A DNA stretch of 64,000 nucleotides from positions 50,820,564 through 50,884,563 of the forward strand of contig OY829543.1 in assembly GCA_963691705.1 (NCBI GenBank). The letters run 5' to 3'. Shown here piece after piece: positions 23,604-37,298 of the stretch; within the stretch, counting starts at the first letter, position 1; the number at the start of each line of letters is the position of its first letter. The stretch comes from Viola odorata. Its lineage: Eukaryota; Streptophyta; Magnoliopsida; Malpighiales; Violaceae. The position numbers and the translations under genes are program-made. The notes under the pieces were generated by a model. The model was not told the origin of the DNA. It searched no databases and saw only the letters and a program-made list of their open reading frames with translations.

Positions 23604-24412
23604 TAGGGTTGTGCAAATACCGACCAAACTGAAATTACCGTATCGAAGTTTACTCTGTTCGGTCCGTTTTTTTTTTTAATTTTTTACTGTACGGCATGCC
23701 GAATTATCGACCGAACTTTGTTCAGTACGATATGGTATTAGATTTTACAAGTAAGGTATTACCAAACCTACCGTTTTATATATAAAATATCATAAGAGTG
23801 TAAGAAAGTTTGTAATCAATAACTGTTTCATTACCTAGATTACAATCGCTGGAAGCCTTATTCTTGGTCAGCAAATGACATCTCCTTCAGAATTCAGCAG
23901 AAGAAGCATTGATTGGAGTCACTGGACTGGTTTTTTAGTGTTTGTTGTATTTGAATCATGGATTGGATTTGATTAATATTTTGTCTACGGGAACCACTGT
24001 GATTATATATGTATGTTTGTATCCCACGTACATACAATCTATATTTGCATTTGTCTGCTGGAAAGTATCATGCCAACTTAATTTTACTTATTTAGTACTC
24101 CCTCTGTCCACAAATAACTGTTTTTCTGAAACAGTAACTTTCAGTAAACCAAACACTAAAAAGTCAAGTAAAGTATACAATAACTTTCAGTAGAAAAATG
24201 TCAGTTATTCGTGGACGAGGGAGTATTTATTAGACCAATGTTTGTATGTAATTCAATATTACCGTAATACCGTACCGAAATTGTTTTGGTAATATGATAA
24301 CGGTACCGATCAATAGAAACTATGATACAGTGTCTAATTTTTTTAGTTCGATATACCGAATACTGAAATATTTATACCAAAAAATTACGGTATCGACCGA
24401 TGAACACTCCTA
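23604..24412. mobile_element. hAT-like non-autonomous element nested in the foldback
   Basis: 809 bp. Ends are TAGGGTTGTGCA at 23604 and, inverted, TAGGAGTGTTCA ending at 24412. It is flanked by a perfect 8-bp duplication, GGTATGGG (23596-23603 and 24413-24420). Sub-terminal regions carry several CCG-containing motifs (TACCGT, ACCGACC) in both orientations, as usual for hAT transposase binding. No transposase frame. A Stowaway MITE is inserted near its middle. Confidence 0.85.
24098..24223. mobile_element. Stowaway-type MITE inside the nested hAT element
   Basis: 126 bp with ends CTCCCTCTGTCCACAAATAA and the complementary TTATTCGTGGACGAGGGAG, flanked by TA dinucleotides. A different subfamily from the 259-bp MITE. 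Confidence 0.8.
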
Positions 24413-24504
24413 GGTATGGGTACTCATTTACAAATTATATGAGTAATAAATGAGTATGATTCCGGTACCCCCGTACCCACTCATTTGTCACCCCTAGAGC
24501 CAAT

Positions 24505-27107
24505 ACATTAAGTTTATTCCTCTTCAACAAACACTACCTACGAAGCCAATACATCAAATTGCATCTTTGCAAAACATTCTCATTGTCATAGCTTTTATAT
24601 ACGCATACGCAAAACAAGTAATTAAGAGCATGGGAGTTTTGTCTTCTTTGAAATAGTATAAACAGAAGAAAATGGTCGCATCTCCTTTTGTGAAAGATAG
24701 CCAAGTTAACACAGCAATGGCCCGCATGCAGAAATCAAATAGTGCATTAATAAACACAAAACATAAGACACTAGGTTTGATGAGTAGATGTGGAAGATGA
24801 CTGTAGTACAAACTCCACAACAATCCAAACTGAACTGCATGATCCTAATTACAAACATAAACAATAGTTCCTTCTCCACCATAAATTTGAATCAGAGGAG
24901 TACAACATATAAGAGACTCAGATAAGAAAGAACACACAACAATAGAAAAAAGAAACTAACCTCATAATATTTTTCAGAATGAGAAAAAAGAAACTAACCT
25001 CATAATATTTTTCAGAATGAAAGGCGCGTGACCTCCTCATTTAAAAAATAAGAAAAGTTTTTTTAATTTAGCAAGTGCCCAACATGTCACTTCCAGCACA
25101 TGGCTTACCTTCTTAAACCCAATTTACCATGGAGTCTCTGAAAAACTATTCAACACAACTTGTATTATCTGTTTGAATTTCATCCGTGAAGCTCTATCAC
25201 TTTGTTATGCTTGGGATCATATCTATTAACTTTCCGTTTAAACATAGATGTTAGTGTATCAAGTAATAGACCGCATTTGCTATGAAGGTTGTCCATTAAA
25301 AATAAAATAATACTCAAATAGAATAACTCTTCCCATTTTTATTTTTTTTTATGAATATGGGCTACCTTTTTGCTTCATACCTAATTGTGCCTCAAGTATC
25401 CAATGAATCATTGCTGCCTAAAGATTAGGGCTATGTTTTGAGTGACTAAGAGAACTAAATGGCTCTTGAAACAAGAGTAAACGTGTCTAATGAATAGATT
25501 ACAAGCAGATCTTTTTCATAAGTGAAAATAGGAACAGGGATTTTAGAATGCATTAAGGTTCAGGTAGCACAGCAGATATCTAATTCGACCAAGCAGAATT
25601 CATTGAAAATGCAAAAAGAAAGACAGTGAATAAAGAAAACGAAACAATCCCTCCTCTAACACACAAAAAGTAAGGCTCTGAGAGAAAATAAATTCACAGA
25701 AATAAATTAGGTAATCCACAATTGAAATCCTATCTAGACTTCTTCAACATCAACTGTTTGGATCAACTACCTTAGCAATAGTTTTCTAATAATGATGACC
25801 ATCTTTGGAATGTTGTTTCAAGGTTATAAACACAAATTTTGTCATAACAGGGAGTTTAAAGGTTCCTATATTCACATTACCAAGTATTGTTCTACCACAG
25901 CATGTTTCAAGTCTCACTTCATTTCAAGGATTATACACAAAATAAGAAGAAAAACATGTTGAAAGCTACAACAAAAGAGAAGCTTTCTTAGGCTTCTGTT
26001 CCTATAACAACTAATTAGCCCCACTTAAATCTCTTCACCAAAAACAAAGAACCAACAGTTCATTTCATGAATTGTACACAAAATATGAAGAAAGACATGC
26101 TTAAAGCTATGCCAAAGAGAGGCTTTCTTAGGCTTTCATTCCTATAACAACTAATTGGGCCTACTTAAATCTCTTCATCAAGCACAGAGAAGCAGCACCT
26201 TTTCTTTTCAATATAATTGAGGATACATTAGATTCTGATACTTGTAATAGCTAATTAGCCTACCTAATATGAAATCAGATGCACAACCTTTAGGGCCTTT
26301 CATTTACAACGCAGTATGATTCAATACTGACTAACTAGTTCATCACTCAACCTCTCCTCTAATAGCAAAGCCACAAATGGAAGCTTGTGTTAGATCACAT
26401 TTCAGCGCATAATTATGAAGTCTTACAATAAATGCAACGACCACAATTTTGTTAGGAAAGCCATAAGTGTAAAAGATAAATCAGTTACTCATTACAAAAT
26501 GAAAAAAATGAAAAAAACACCAAAAAAATATCAATGAATAGCACTGAGAGTGCTAAAACCGTATTTCAGAAGAGAAAATAATCAAACTACAACACAAGCA
26601 ATACAAGATTTGTTGTCTTCTTTCTTTTGAACAGAGAGATTTAAGATATGAATGGGAACATCAACAGATAATTATGCATAGAAACTCAATTACCACAAGT
26701 TTGTTACATAAAAACTCCGCCAAAGCACCATTAACACAAAAATGAAATGCAATAATTCTTGTTCCATCATAGTTATGAACTGCTTAAACCCCTTAAATGA
26801 CCATTTAATCACAACAAGATTTTCTAAGAGGGTGGAGTTGTAACAATAGATAAGTTCAAAGTAGAACCATACTTTTCTAAGGACTCAGGAAAACAATGCA
26901 GAACCACCTTTTACGTAAAAGCTTGAATTTCCACAGGAAAAGATAATTCAGTGCATTTAGAATCACCTATAATAATCAAATATACGATCTACAAGACAAT
27001 TTACAACTAAGACAATCATCTCATAAAGGAAGGACTATTGTATATCACAAAAATAATGGGGCACACCTTCACTGAATACACTCGATACCACAGAAACAAA
27101 GTTCACC
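24505..27107. other. Intergenic, with two local tandem duplications
   Basis: No gene supported. A 38-bp unit (AGAAACTAACCTCATAATAT...) is duplicated at about 24945-25020, and a 141-bp unit is duplicated with about 80% identity by eye at about 25920-26190 (each contains GGCTT..CCTATAACAACTAATT). The right end probably includes the 3' UTR of the small membrane protein gene. Confidence 0.5.
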
Positions 27108-27770
27108 TCAATCCCGGATCCCGAGTTCAACCTCAAGCTCATCATCGTCTTCAAAAAGCTTTAGAAGCCGTGCATGTTGCTCCTCCCTCTTCTTCTTTTG
27201 CCATAGCTTGAACAAAAACACAGTAAATGCAACAGCGGCCACTACACCAAGACACACAAGGACCACCTTTAACCCAACGGAAGAACTGCTTGACTCCTCA
27301 TGACCCACGGCTTTCTTTGCATCTTTTGGAGTTGATGGATCACTTGAGATTCCTATATCAACAACAAAAAACCCGAATCCGTCTTACATTAGCAATTCAA
27401 CATTACCTGAATGAACAATTCTCATTCAACAAAAACTGAACCTTTGCTTGATGGGTCGCTAGCTAATCATTTCAAGTATCAATTTTTAAAACAATCTGCC
27501 ATTAAAATCCGAAAAAACATATGCTAAATGAATCTTGAACTTGATGGGTCACACGCAGACATAAAGTGTTCTACCAATTAAAGAGAAAATAGAAAAACTT
27601 GGTGAATAAATATAGCATTGGTTGGTTGATTTAATTAGTAGATCCGTTCTAGACGTGTCAGATCAATATAAATGAAGGAAGAAGGTACCTGAAATAAGAA
27701 GCAACGAAATGGAGAGGAGGAGGAGGAGGAGAGGGTGCAGAGATCGGATTGACCAAGGAAAGCAGATCAT
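27108..27770 (-). CDS. Small single-pass membrane protein, unknown function
   Basis: Two exons on the minus strand, 27770-27689 and 27352-27108 (intron GT..AG, 336 bp), encode 108 residues. The N-terminus is a leucine-rich signal peptide (residues 1-28, six Leu in a row). A short Ser-rich lumenal or extracellular segment follows (about 29-51), then one membrane helix (about 53-76, KVVLVCLGVVAAVAFTVF). The cytosolic tail starts with KKKREE and ends in an acidic cluster (FEDDDELEVELGI). This predicts a type I topology. I do not recognise a named family. Splice-frame continuity and a sensible topology support a real gene. The exon 1 Leu tract is encoded by a CTC repeat. Confidence 0.75.
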
Positions 27771-28504
27771 GTCCTCCGTCTTCGATTGCTGTCTGTATCT
27801 CTTTTCTGTCTGGCTACAAATTGTAAATTTGCAATACAAATGATTTTGGAAGTTTAACCTATTTTTCTTTTTATTATTACTTTTACTATTATCCTTTTTT
27901 TAAATACCACCTTTTGAGAAAATTCGTATTCGACTTTGATTTTGGTTATGGTCGTACGTTGGAGAGTTGGGTCGTCTAGGTCTGGGTCAGCGTAAGTTCG
28001 GTCTAGTGGCAGTTTTTATTACACTCCAACATTGGAGTACAACTTTTCTTACCCTTTTGAACAACAAAAAAATATTACAAATTTACACATGTTAATTAAA
28101 AAGTTGTTTATAAAAAAAAATAGTAAAATCTATAATAATAAAAAATAGTACTATACATAATAATTAATGTGTCAAAAATATTAGTATAAATTTTCATAGC
28201 AACGCACAACACAACGACCACGGAACAGAAACAGGGCTTAAGAACAATAAAATTTATTTATTTATTTTATAAGCAATTGAGTAGTTGTTTACTTATTTGT
28301 TTATCATAAGGAGAAAAAAATTGAAATTATTTGCTCAATAATTATTGCATTTCTTCAATCAGAAATCAGAATATTGTTGGTACAATTAAACTGTTCCATA
28401 TCATTCTCAAGTACAGTAGCTATAAGCTGAGTCTATGACAAAAGTTTAAGTTGCATACGATCAGGAGGAGAACTGTAAGCCGACAATTCAGAGCCAGAAA
28501 CTGG

Positions 28505-31500
28505 TTACTTGAAGCATTTGGCATCTAATAAAGCTTCTCCCTCGAAAGGCTCATGGTCTTCAATCATCTGACTCGCACGCTCCTTCTGTTCTTCATCTGT
28601 GATGTCAACCTTCTTCCATTCATACAGCTCCATGTCATAGCATTCGTCCATCACAAACTTGGGAATCTCTTGTCCACGGAAGAGCCACAATCCCTTCACC
28701 TTGAAAGGAGGTTCTGCTCCGATCACAAGCATCTTCCCAAAGGCATATTTGCGTGCCAGATCCATTCGCTGGAGGAACCCACCCACCTTATTCAAAGTAA
28801 CAAATGAAACAGTATTCTCCTCATTATACTTGTACTCACAAAACCAAAGAGAATAACCCTCAGGATCATACATGTCCCAAAATCCTGCAGAACCAACCAA
28901 AAGTGAAGGTGTTAAAACAACAACAGCCAAAACGTGGAACAAAGTTACCTTGAATAAAATAGAAAAGCAATCCTTCTAAGTAAATGTAGAAAATAATGCC
29001 TATTTCAATCATGAGCTTTTAGTTAAAATTTTCAACAACACTACAGAGTAACTACAGCATGCCATCATTTTTCCCATTCAAATCACTGATATCTACAGTC
29101 AAGTAAGCATTCCAAAGATGCTGTTTACTGATGCTTGATTTCCTTTCTACAAGAAGCATCAATTGGATGCTTATCCTAATCAAACAGAAGGGGGTGCCCA
29201 CTCCACCTGCACAAAAATTGACCTACATAGGATTTACGGGCACATAGGTTTATGAACAACCAGCATGGTCTCACTAAGAGAATGCTAAACCAACACAAAT
29301 TCCAACCAACACGTGTTTGTCTAAAAGTTGTTGGTGCAGCAGGAGAGGATAACATTACTTAGAAAAGAAAAGTGAACAGTAACAATTAAGATGTGGTGAT
29401 CCTGATGATTGACACAAAATTCTCAAAACTAATAGATACCTTTAACAGCAACCTCACGGAAGTTGGTCCTCGTGTTTGAGTAAAGCCTCTTCCAGTCATC
29501 AAGGACCATCTTACTAGGAGGCAAAAGATCAAGAGGATTCTTTGGTTTAGGCTTGGGTGCTTCCTCCTCCTCAGCAGCCTCTTCAGCCTTAGGCTTTACT
29601 GGTTCTTTCTTGGTTTCTTTCTTTCGCTCCTCTTTAGCTTTAGGTTTTGCAGGTTCAGGCTTTTTTGTAGACACTGGAGGCACAGATTCTGTTTGTTTCA
29701 CTTCACCCAATATCTTGACGAAAGTTGGCTGATTAACCATGGTCCAGAAGTATCTCTCAACATGAGGGAATTCAGAGGTGAAGCTCTTCGTCATCATTCG
29801 GCTGAATCCCAAACTTAAGTTACACGTCATAATGATATCAGCTAATGTCACAGAGTGCCCAACCAAGTAAGTGTTGGAACCAAGATGCATGTTCAAAGCA
29901 GTTAGCGCTCTCTTCAATGCAGCAATAGCAGCTTCTTCAGCCTTTATATAGTTTAACAATAAGAAAACATAATGAATCAGTTGCTCTATGCACTTCCAGA
30001 TGACACTCAATTTTACTATCAAAGAACACATTAACTAACCGGAGGAAGGTACACGGCAAAACCCATTCTTGGTAACAACCACCGCAAGAGATTAGCATCG
30101 ATCTCCAATGTTGAAAAATCAATCCATTGCTCAATATGGCCCTACAAAGCCAAGTTTAGGATACAGCTTTTATATTAAAAAAAAGGCATCTAATAGAAAT
30201 ACCAGTCAAACACTACTCCACGATAAGCATTGCAACTCAAAATCAATATAGCAGAGGTTAGTAATTCCAAGAAGCCATGGGAGTGCTACTTACTCCTTCA
30301 TTACATCCGAACAAAGATATTTACGCACAAACAAATATGATAACCTAAGCATTGAGTTGTCTCGTATTCAGAGAATGTACTCAATACTGGCAAGGAAAAT
30401 AATTTGTATGGGAGGTCCTATACTAATAGTTTGTAAGCTAAAAGCAGCCAAATTATGTTGGATTTATAGCAAAGATACATAGCATGCTTACATGATGGAC
30501 ACATCATTGAACATGAAATCTTGCTGTGCATCATTTTCCCCTCAATTTCTAAGTTCAGTTCATTTGATTATCATTGTTGCAGAATTTAGTGAAATAACTT
30601 GGTTTAACCATCCAAACAAAAGTAAAGCAAGAGTTACATTATATTATTAAAACCAGGTTTGGAACTTTTGATGCCCTAAAAAAACCCGTAAACCATAATT
30701 ATATCATTGGATTAACAGAAATTAACAACTTCTGCTGCCTTACAGAGGAAAATTAAATTGAAGAACACACCGCGTCACTTACATATTCAATCAATGAAGA
30801 GCCGAAGAGAGGATTATCAGCCTTCAAACGGGTGACTACACCAAGCAATAACATAAAAGTAAGTAGGATGTTTATAACAGAATTCAGAACATCGAATGAC
30901 TAACTCAGTACTTTGCCTCACCATAGCGTGCAATTGCATTACTCTCAAAAACAGCACCCTCCGGTGTTTCCAGAACAGGGACCTATATAACAATGAACAT
31001 TTAGAGGGAAAGTGAAGATAACCATAAATCAGAAATAAACTTCTACTATCATATGGCAAACCTTTCCAATGGGGTTCATCGTAATGAACTCAGGAGTTTT
31101 ATTTGATACACCCATCTCAAACTCCTTGGCCAATTCAACAGGGACACCACTATATTCTGCAGCAATAAGTGCCTTAAAGACATTCTTGTTCTTGTAGCTT
31201 GCATGCAAAACCTGGAAATAGATCCAAAATGCATGAATCAAAATGCTTCAAAAAACTATATAGCTCAAAGAACCCAACACAGCACTGATTTAAATTCTCT
31301 CACCCACTAATCAGCCAGCTAGGTTAATATAATAATTTTTTTGCAGAGTCCAAAACAGATGCTCATGCCACATGGTGAGCATGCATAATGGTAGAAACAA
31401 GCCCTCCTCGTGTTAATTTCTTTAAGAGAAAACAAAATTCTAAATAAAGTGGAATTAACTGAAAATAAAAAGTAGACACATTATGCTGAAAAAGCAGCCA

Positions 31501-32023
31501 GAGCCCAGAACAAGCAAACTCCATTAACTGCAACGCAATTCCAATATGCATATAGGTCCATGCAAGCATAAGTCAATGCATACCTATCTTCAAAGCAATG
31601 CATTTGAAATCAAATCAAATATACCTCCCAACAAGCTGTAAAACTTTCAACCCAGAAATCAAGAGAAAGGTGGTCATCCAGAATCAGGATCCAGGTTAAG
31701 ACAATCTCAGACCAACATCTTGTGTCAAAGCAAACAAAAGATAAATCCAGCCCCTTGATTTCACCACCTTCCACACATAATTTGGTACAAATTCATCCAA
31801 GACAACCAGAGCATACTTTGTTCGTCCCAAAACAAAAAAAAAACCACCAAAAAAAACAAATAAGAAAGGAAGAAACCCAACGCTAAAAAAGAGAGTTGAA
31901 GACGAGATGACACAGAGCAACCCATTAGTTCTCACATTATGAGATCTAATCGAAGCACTAAAATACACCAAGAGTACACTAAAACACAGGAAAATGATGA
32001 TCGTGACTACTCACCAGAGCCAT
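28505..32023 (-). CDS. eEF1Bgamma: Translation elongation factor 1B subunit gamma
   Basis: Seven coding exons on the minus strand: 32023-32015 (only Met-Ala-Leu), 31211-31062, 30982-30922, 30835-30783, 30141-30040, 29941-29440 and 28884-28505, in total 418 residues, close to the plant family length of about 414. An N-terminal glutathione-S-transferase-like fold (about 1-210; VLHASYKNKNVFKALIAAEY, NPIGKVPVLETPEGAVFESN) is followed by a Lys/Pro/Glu-rich linker (about 220-260). The conserved EF1G domain then runs to the end (DDWKRLYSNT, FWDMYDPEGYSLW, GLWLFRGQEIP, ..ALLDAKCFK). The gamma subunit scaffolds the eEF1B complex that exchanges GDP for GTP on eEF1A in the cytosol. A leader intron is likely, because an acceptor TTTCTCTGCTAAG lies two bases before the ATG and a donor-like site lies near 32168. 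Confidence 0.95.
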
Positions 32024-32622
32024 AGCTTAGCAGAGAAAGATGCCCAGTCGATACAACAAGATCTGATTAACCAAAACAGAAAAGAAAAAATGCTCATCAT
32101 ATAATCCATCTATATATACATTAACTCAAGCAAAAGCGTTGATATAAAGCGGAAACGTTGAATACCCTTCCGACAGTCGAGCTCAGTCTTGCGTGTAGAT
32201 GTGATGTGAGCACCGTCTCTGTAGAGTTTTTGGGAGAGTATCGTTTCTCAGTAGGGTTTAATAGTGCTGATTAAATGACCAAGAGATGCCGGGTCTTCAT
32301 TGGATATTCCAAAACGTATTCTCCAAGTTTGCAGTGCCCATGACTTTCACACACTTACACCTTAGTCCTTATAACGGAATATCTTCTAATTTGGGACTAT
32401 TTTGTGAAGGTTGACAACTATGCGGGCATTATGCGGACGACAAGATACAATACGATATAATATTATAAATTTTGAGGTACTAACAAGTTTATAGTTCGTA
32501 TTTTATTAAAGATCGCTCGTGGTTCCATAAACATTACACAATAGGATAATATTAAATTTGAGAATTTAAAAATTAAAGAGTTGATGAAAGCTGTGGAATT
32601 ATCTAATGATCTTAAACTTATA

Positions 32623-32868
32623 CTCTCTCCGATATAAAATAAATGACTCTTTAGGATAGTAAAAATCTATTTCACTATGATTTTTGATCTTATTTTATTC
32701 CATATTGTTTCATTTTTACTCCTAATTTCCACTCAAATTAAAAAACCATCATTAAATTGGGTTGATGCATAAAAAAAATTGCCATTTGTATAAAATATTG
32801 GTTTCGAAAAAGATAAAATGACAAGTATTATGAATAGTAAAAATTCGTAAAAAAACGTCATAGTATAA
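32623..32868. mobile_element. Degraded Stowaway-type MITE (259-bp family)
   Basis: The internal sequence follows the 23256 and 59620 copies closely (TGATCTTATTTTATTCCATA, AAATTGGGTTGATGCATAAA), but both terminal repeats have decayed (CTCTCTCCGATATAAAAT on the left). Right border approximate. Confidence 0.7.
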
Positions 32869-33324
32869 GTTTTAGGAAATTACAAAGAAGAACAAAATAA
32901 TAAAAAGAATTATTAGTTTAAAAAAGAAAAAGAAAACTCACATAAGCAAAAAATGACAAACACCTACCATATGTCATATAATGCATCTTTTCCATAAAAA
33001 TAAAGGTATTCTATTCTTGATATATTCCATATACCCCACTTTCATCATGCATGCACTCAAAACCTATTTTGTTTTAAAATAAAAAAATTGAGTTGCTATT
33101 ATTAATTTGAATCTCAAATAATTAAGAAGAGTTATTAATATTATTTGTGTTCGTTTTCAAAGATTAAGTAGAACTCGAATCGAAATTCTCGGTAAAATCA
33201 TAAACAGAAAAAAATATTACTTTTAGTTAAAATAATAAAAAAATTATTCACCAAAAAAAATATTATTCAATCTTAATTAAGATGTAAGGAGAACAACCGA
33301 GGTTACCAAAAATAATTAAGAAAG

Positions 33325-33902
33325 GAGGTAATAGCATAAAGACCCCATGTACTATTTTTTAAAACAGAAACCTCCCCTGTCCTTAAAAAATTCAAATTGA
33401 CCTCCCTTGTACTATCGGTCAGAAGCAAACCGTTGGTCTGTACCAGTCAAACTAACAGACTTCACTTTTTGACCGTTGACTTTGATTAAAATATTCAGAA
33501 AAATCCAAAAAAATGTAAAAATTCTATAAATAAATTTTAAAAATTCCCAAAGAGATGTAAAATTCAAAAAAAATTAATAAATCCAAAAAAAATTGTAAAA
33601 ATTCTAATTTTACATTTTTTTCTGAATTTTTAGGTTACATATTTTTTTTATAGATTTTATACATTTTTTTGGGATTTTTTACATTTTTTTTGTATTTTTT
33701 ACATTTTTTTTGGATTTTTTATAATTTTTTTGAATATTTTATTCAAAGTTAATGGTCAATACTAACGGTCTGTTAGTTTGACTGACGGAGCCCAAACAAA
33801 TGCCTCTGATCGTAAGTACAGGGGAGGTCAATTTAAATTTTTTAAATACAAGGGTGATTTCTGTTTTAAAAAATAGTACAAGGGTTTTTATGCTATTACC
33901 TC
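33325..33902. mobile_element. Long-terminal-inverted-repeat MITE, probably Mutator-like
   Basis: 578 bp. The ends GAGGTAATAGCATAAA and the complementary TTTATGCTATTACCTC extend into arms of roughly 190 bp (matching phrases such as GTACAAGGG, CAGTCAAACTAACAGAC and AGGGGAGGTCAATT). Flanks TTAAGAAAG and TTAGGAAAC agree at 7 of 9 positions, suggesting an aged 9-bp target duplication of the Mutator type. The centre is a T/A-rich tract with repeated ACATTTTTTTGGATTTTTT phrases. No coding capacity. Confidence 0.65.
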
Positions 33903-34197
33903 TTAGGAAACAGCATGGCTACATTCGTTGAACCTAAACAGCAACAGTAAAAGTCCCATGCTGGTGGGCTACAAACGTCATGCGTGATGAAAGAATGAAT
34001 TGACCCGAGTTGAAAGTTGGACCCTCCAGGCTTGAAATTGGAAGTAATATGAAAGTTACAGACGATGGCCGTCGTTCGTTCCCTACTGTTTTCTTCTTTC
34101 TCCTTTTCCTAAAAATTGTGTGTGTATATATTCACACCCTCCTCTCCTCCTATCTCCTATCTCCTATCGTCTTGACTCTGAGGAAGTTGCGCTGGCA

Positions 34198-37060
<2,863 letters not shown>

Positions 37061-37298
37061 TTGCTTCCCTTATGAAGCTTACTAAACATTGTTAAACATT
37101 TCAAATATACAGGAGCTGTATTCGAAAGTGTACCGTCATCATGAAAATATTTCAAATATACAGGAGATGTTGTATGACGAGTGAAATGAACTTGTGTCAA
37201 ATAACAAATTTGATTTATTTATTCATGGAAAAAAAAAGAATAAAAAGAATCAAGACCAGGCTTCATAAGAGCTGACCTCTGGGATCATTACATCAAAA
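37061..37298. other. Convergent 3' regions of OPR and the DUF7705 pseudogene
   Basis: A short gap with a repeated phrase, TTTCAAATATACAGGAG, at about 37099-37115 and 37149-37166. No gene. Confidence 0.4.

Larger units (their letters stand above)
21300..24496. mobile_element. hAT-like non-autonomous foldback element (outer)
   Basis: Ends are TAGGGGTGGCAA at 21300 and, inverted, TAGGGGTGACAA ending at 24496. They are flanked by AAGCCAAT (21292-21299) and GAGCCAAT (24497-24504), an 8-bp duplication with one mismatch. These terminal repeats and the 8-bp duplication fit the hAT superfamily. The interior holds two inverted arrays of a 20-bp minisatellite and no transposase frame. Two Stowaway MITEs and a second hAT-like element are nested inside. 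Without nested insertions it would be about 2.1 kb. Confidence 0.75.
32024..34197. other. Divergent intergenic region between eEF1B-gamma and OPR genes
   Basis: About 2.2 kb, AT-rich, holding a degraded Stowaway MITE and a MULE-like inverted-repeat element (listed separately). It should contain both promoters. A TATA-like GTGTATATATTC lies at about 34121-34132, some 70 bp before the OPR ATG. Confidence 0.5.

Noticed and set aside
24554..24823. 89-codon minus-strand hydrophobic frame
   Set aside because: No homology recognised, AT-rich and without gene context.
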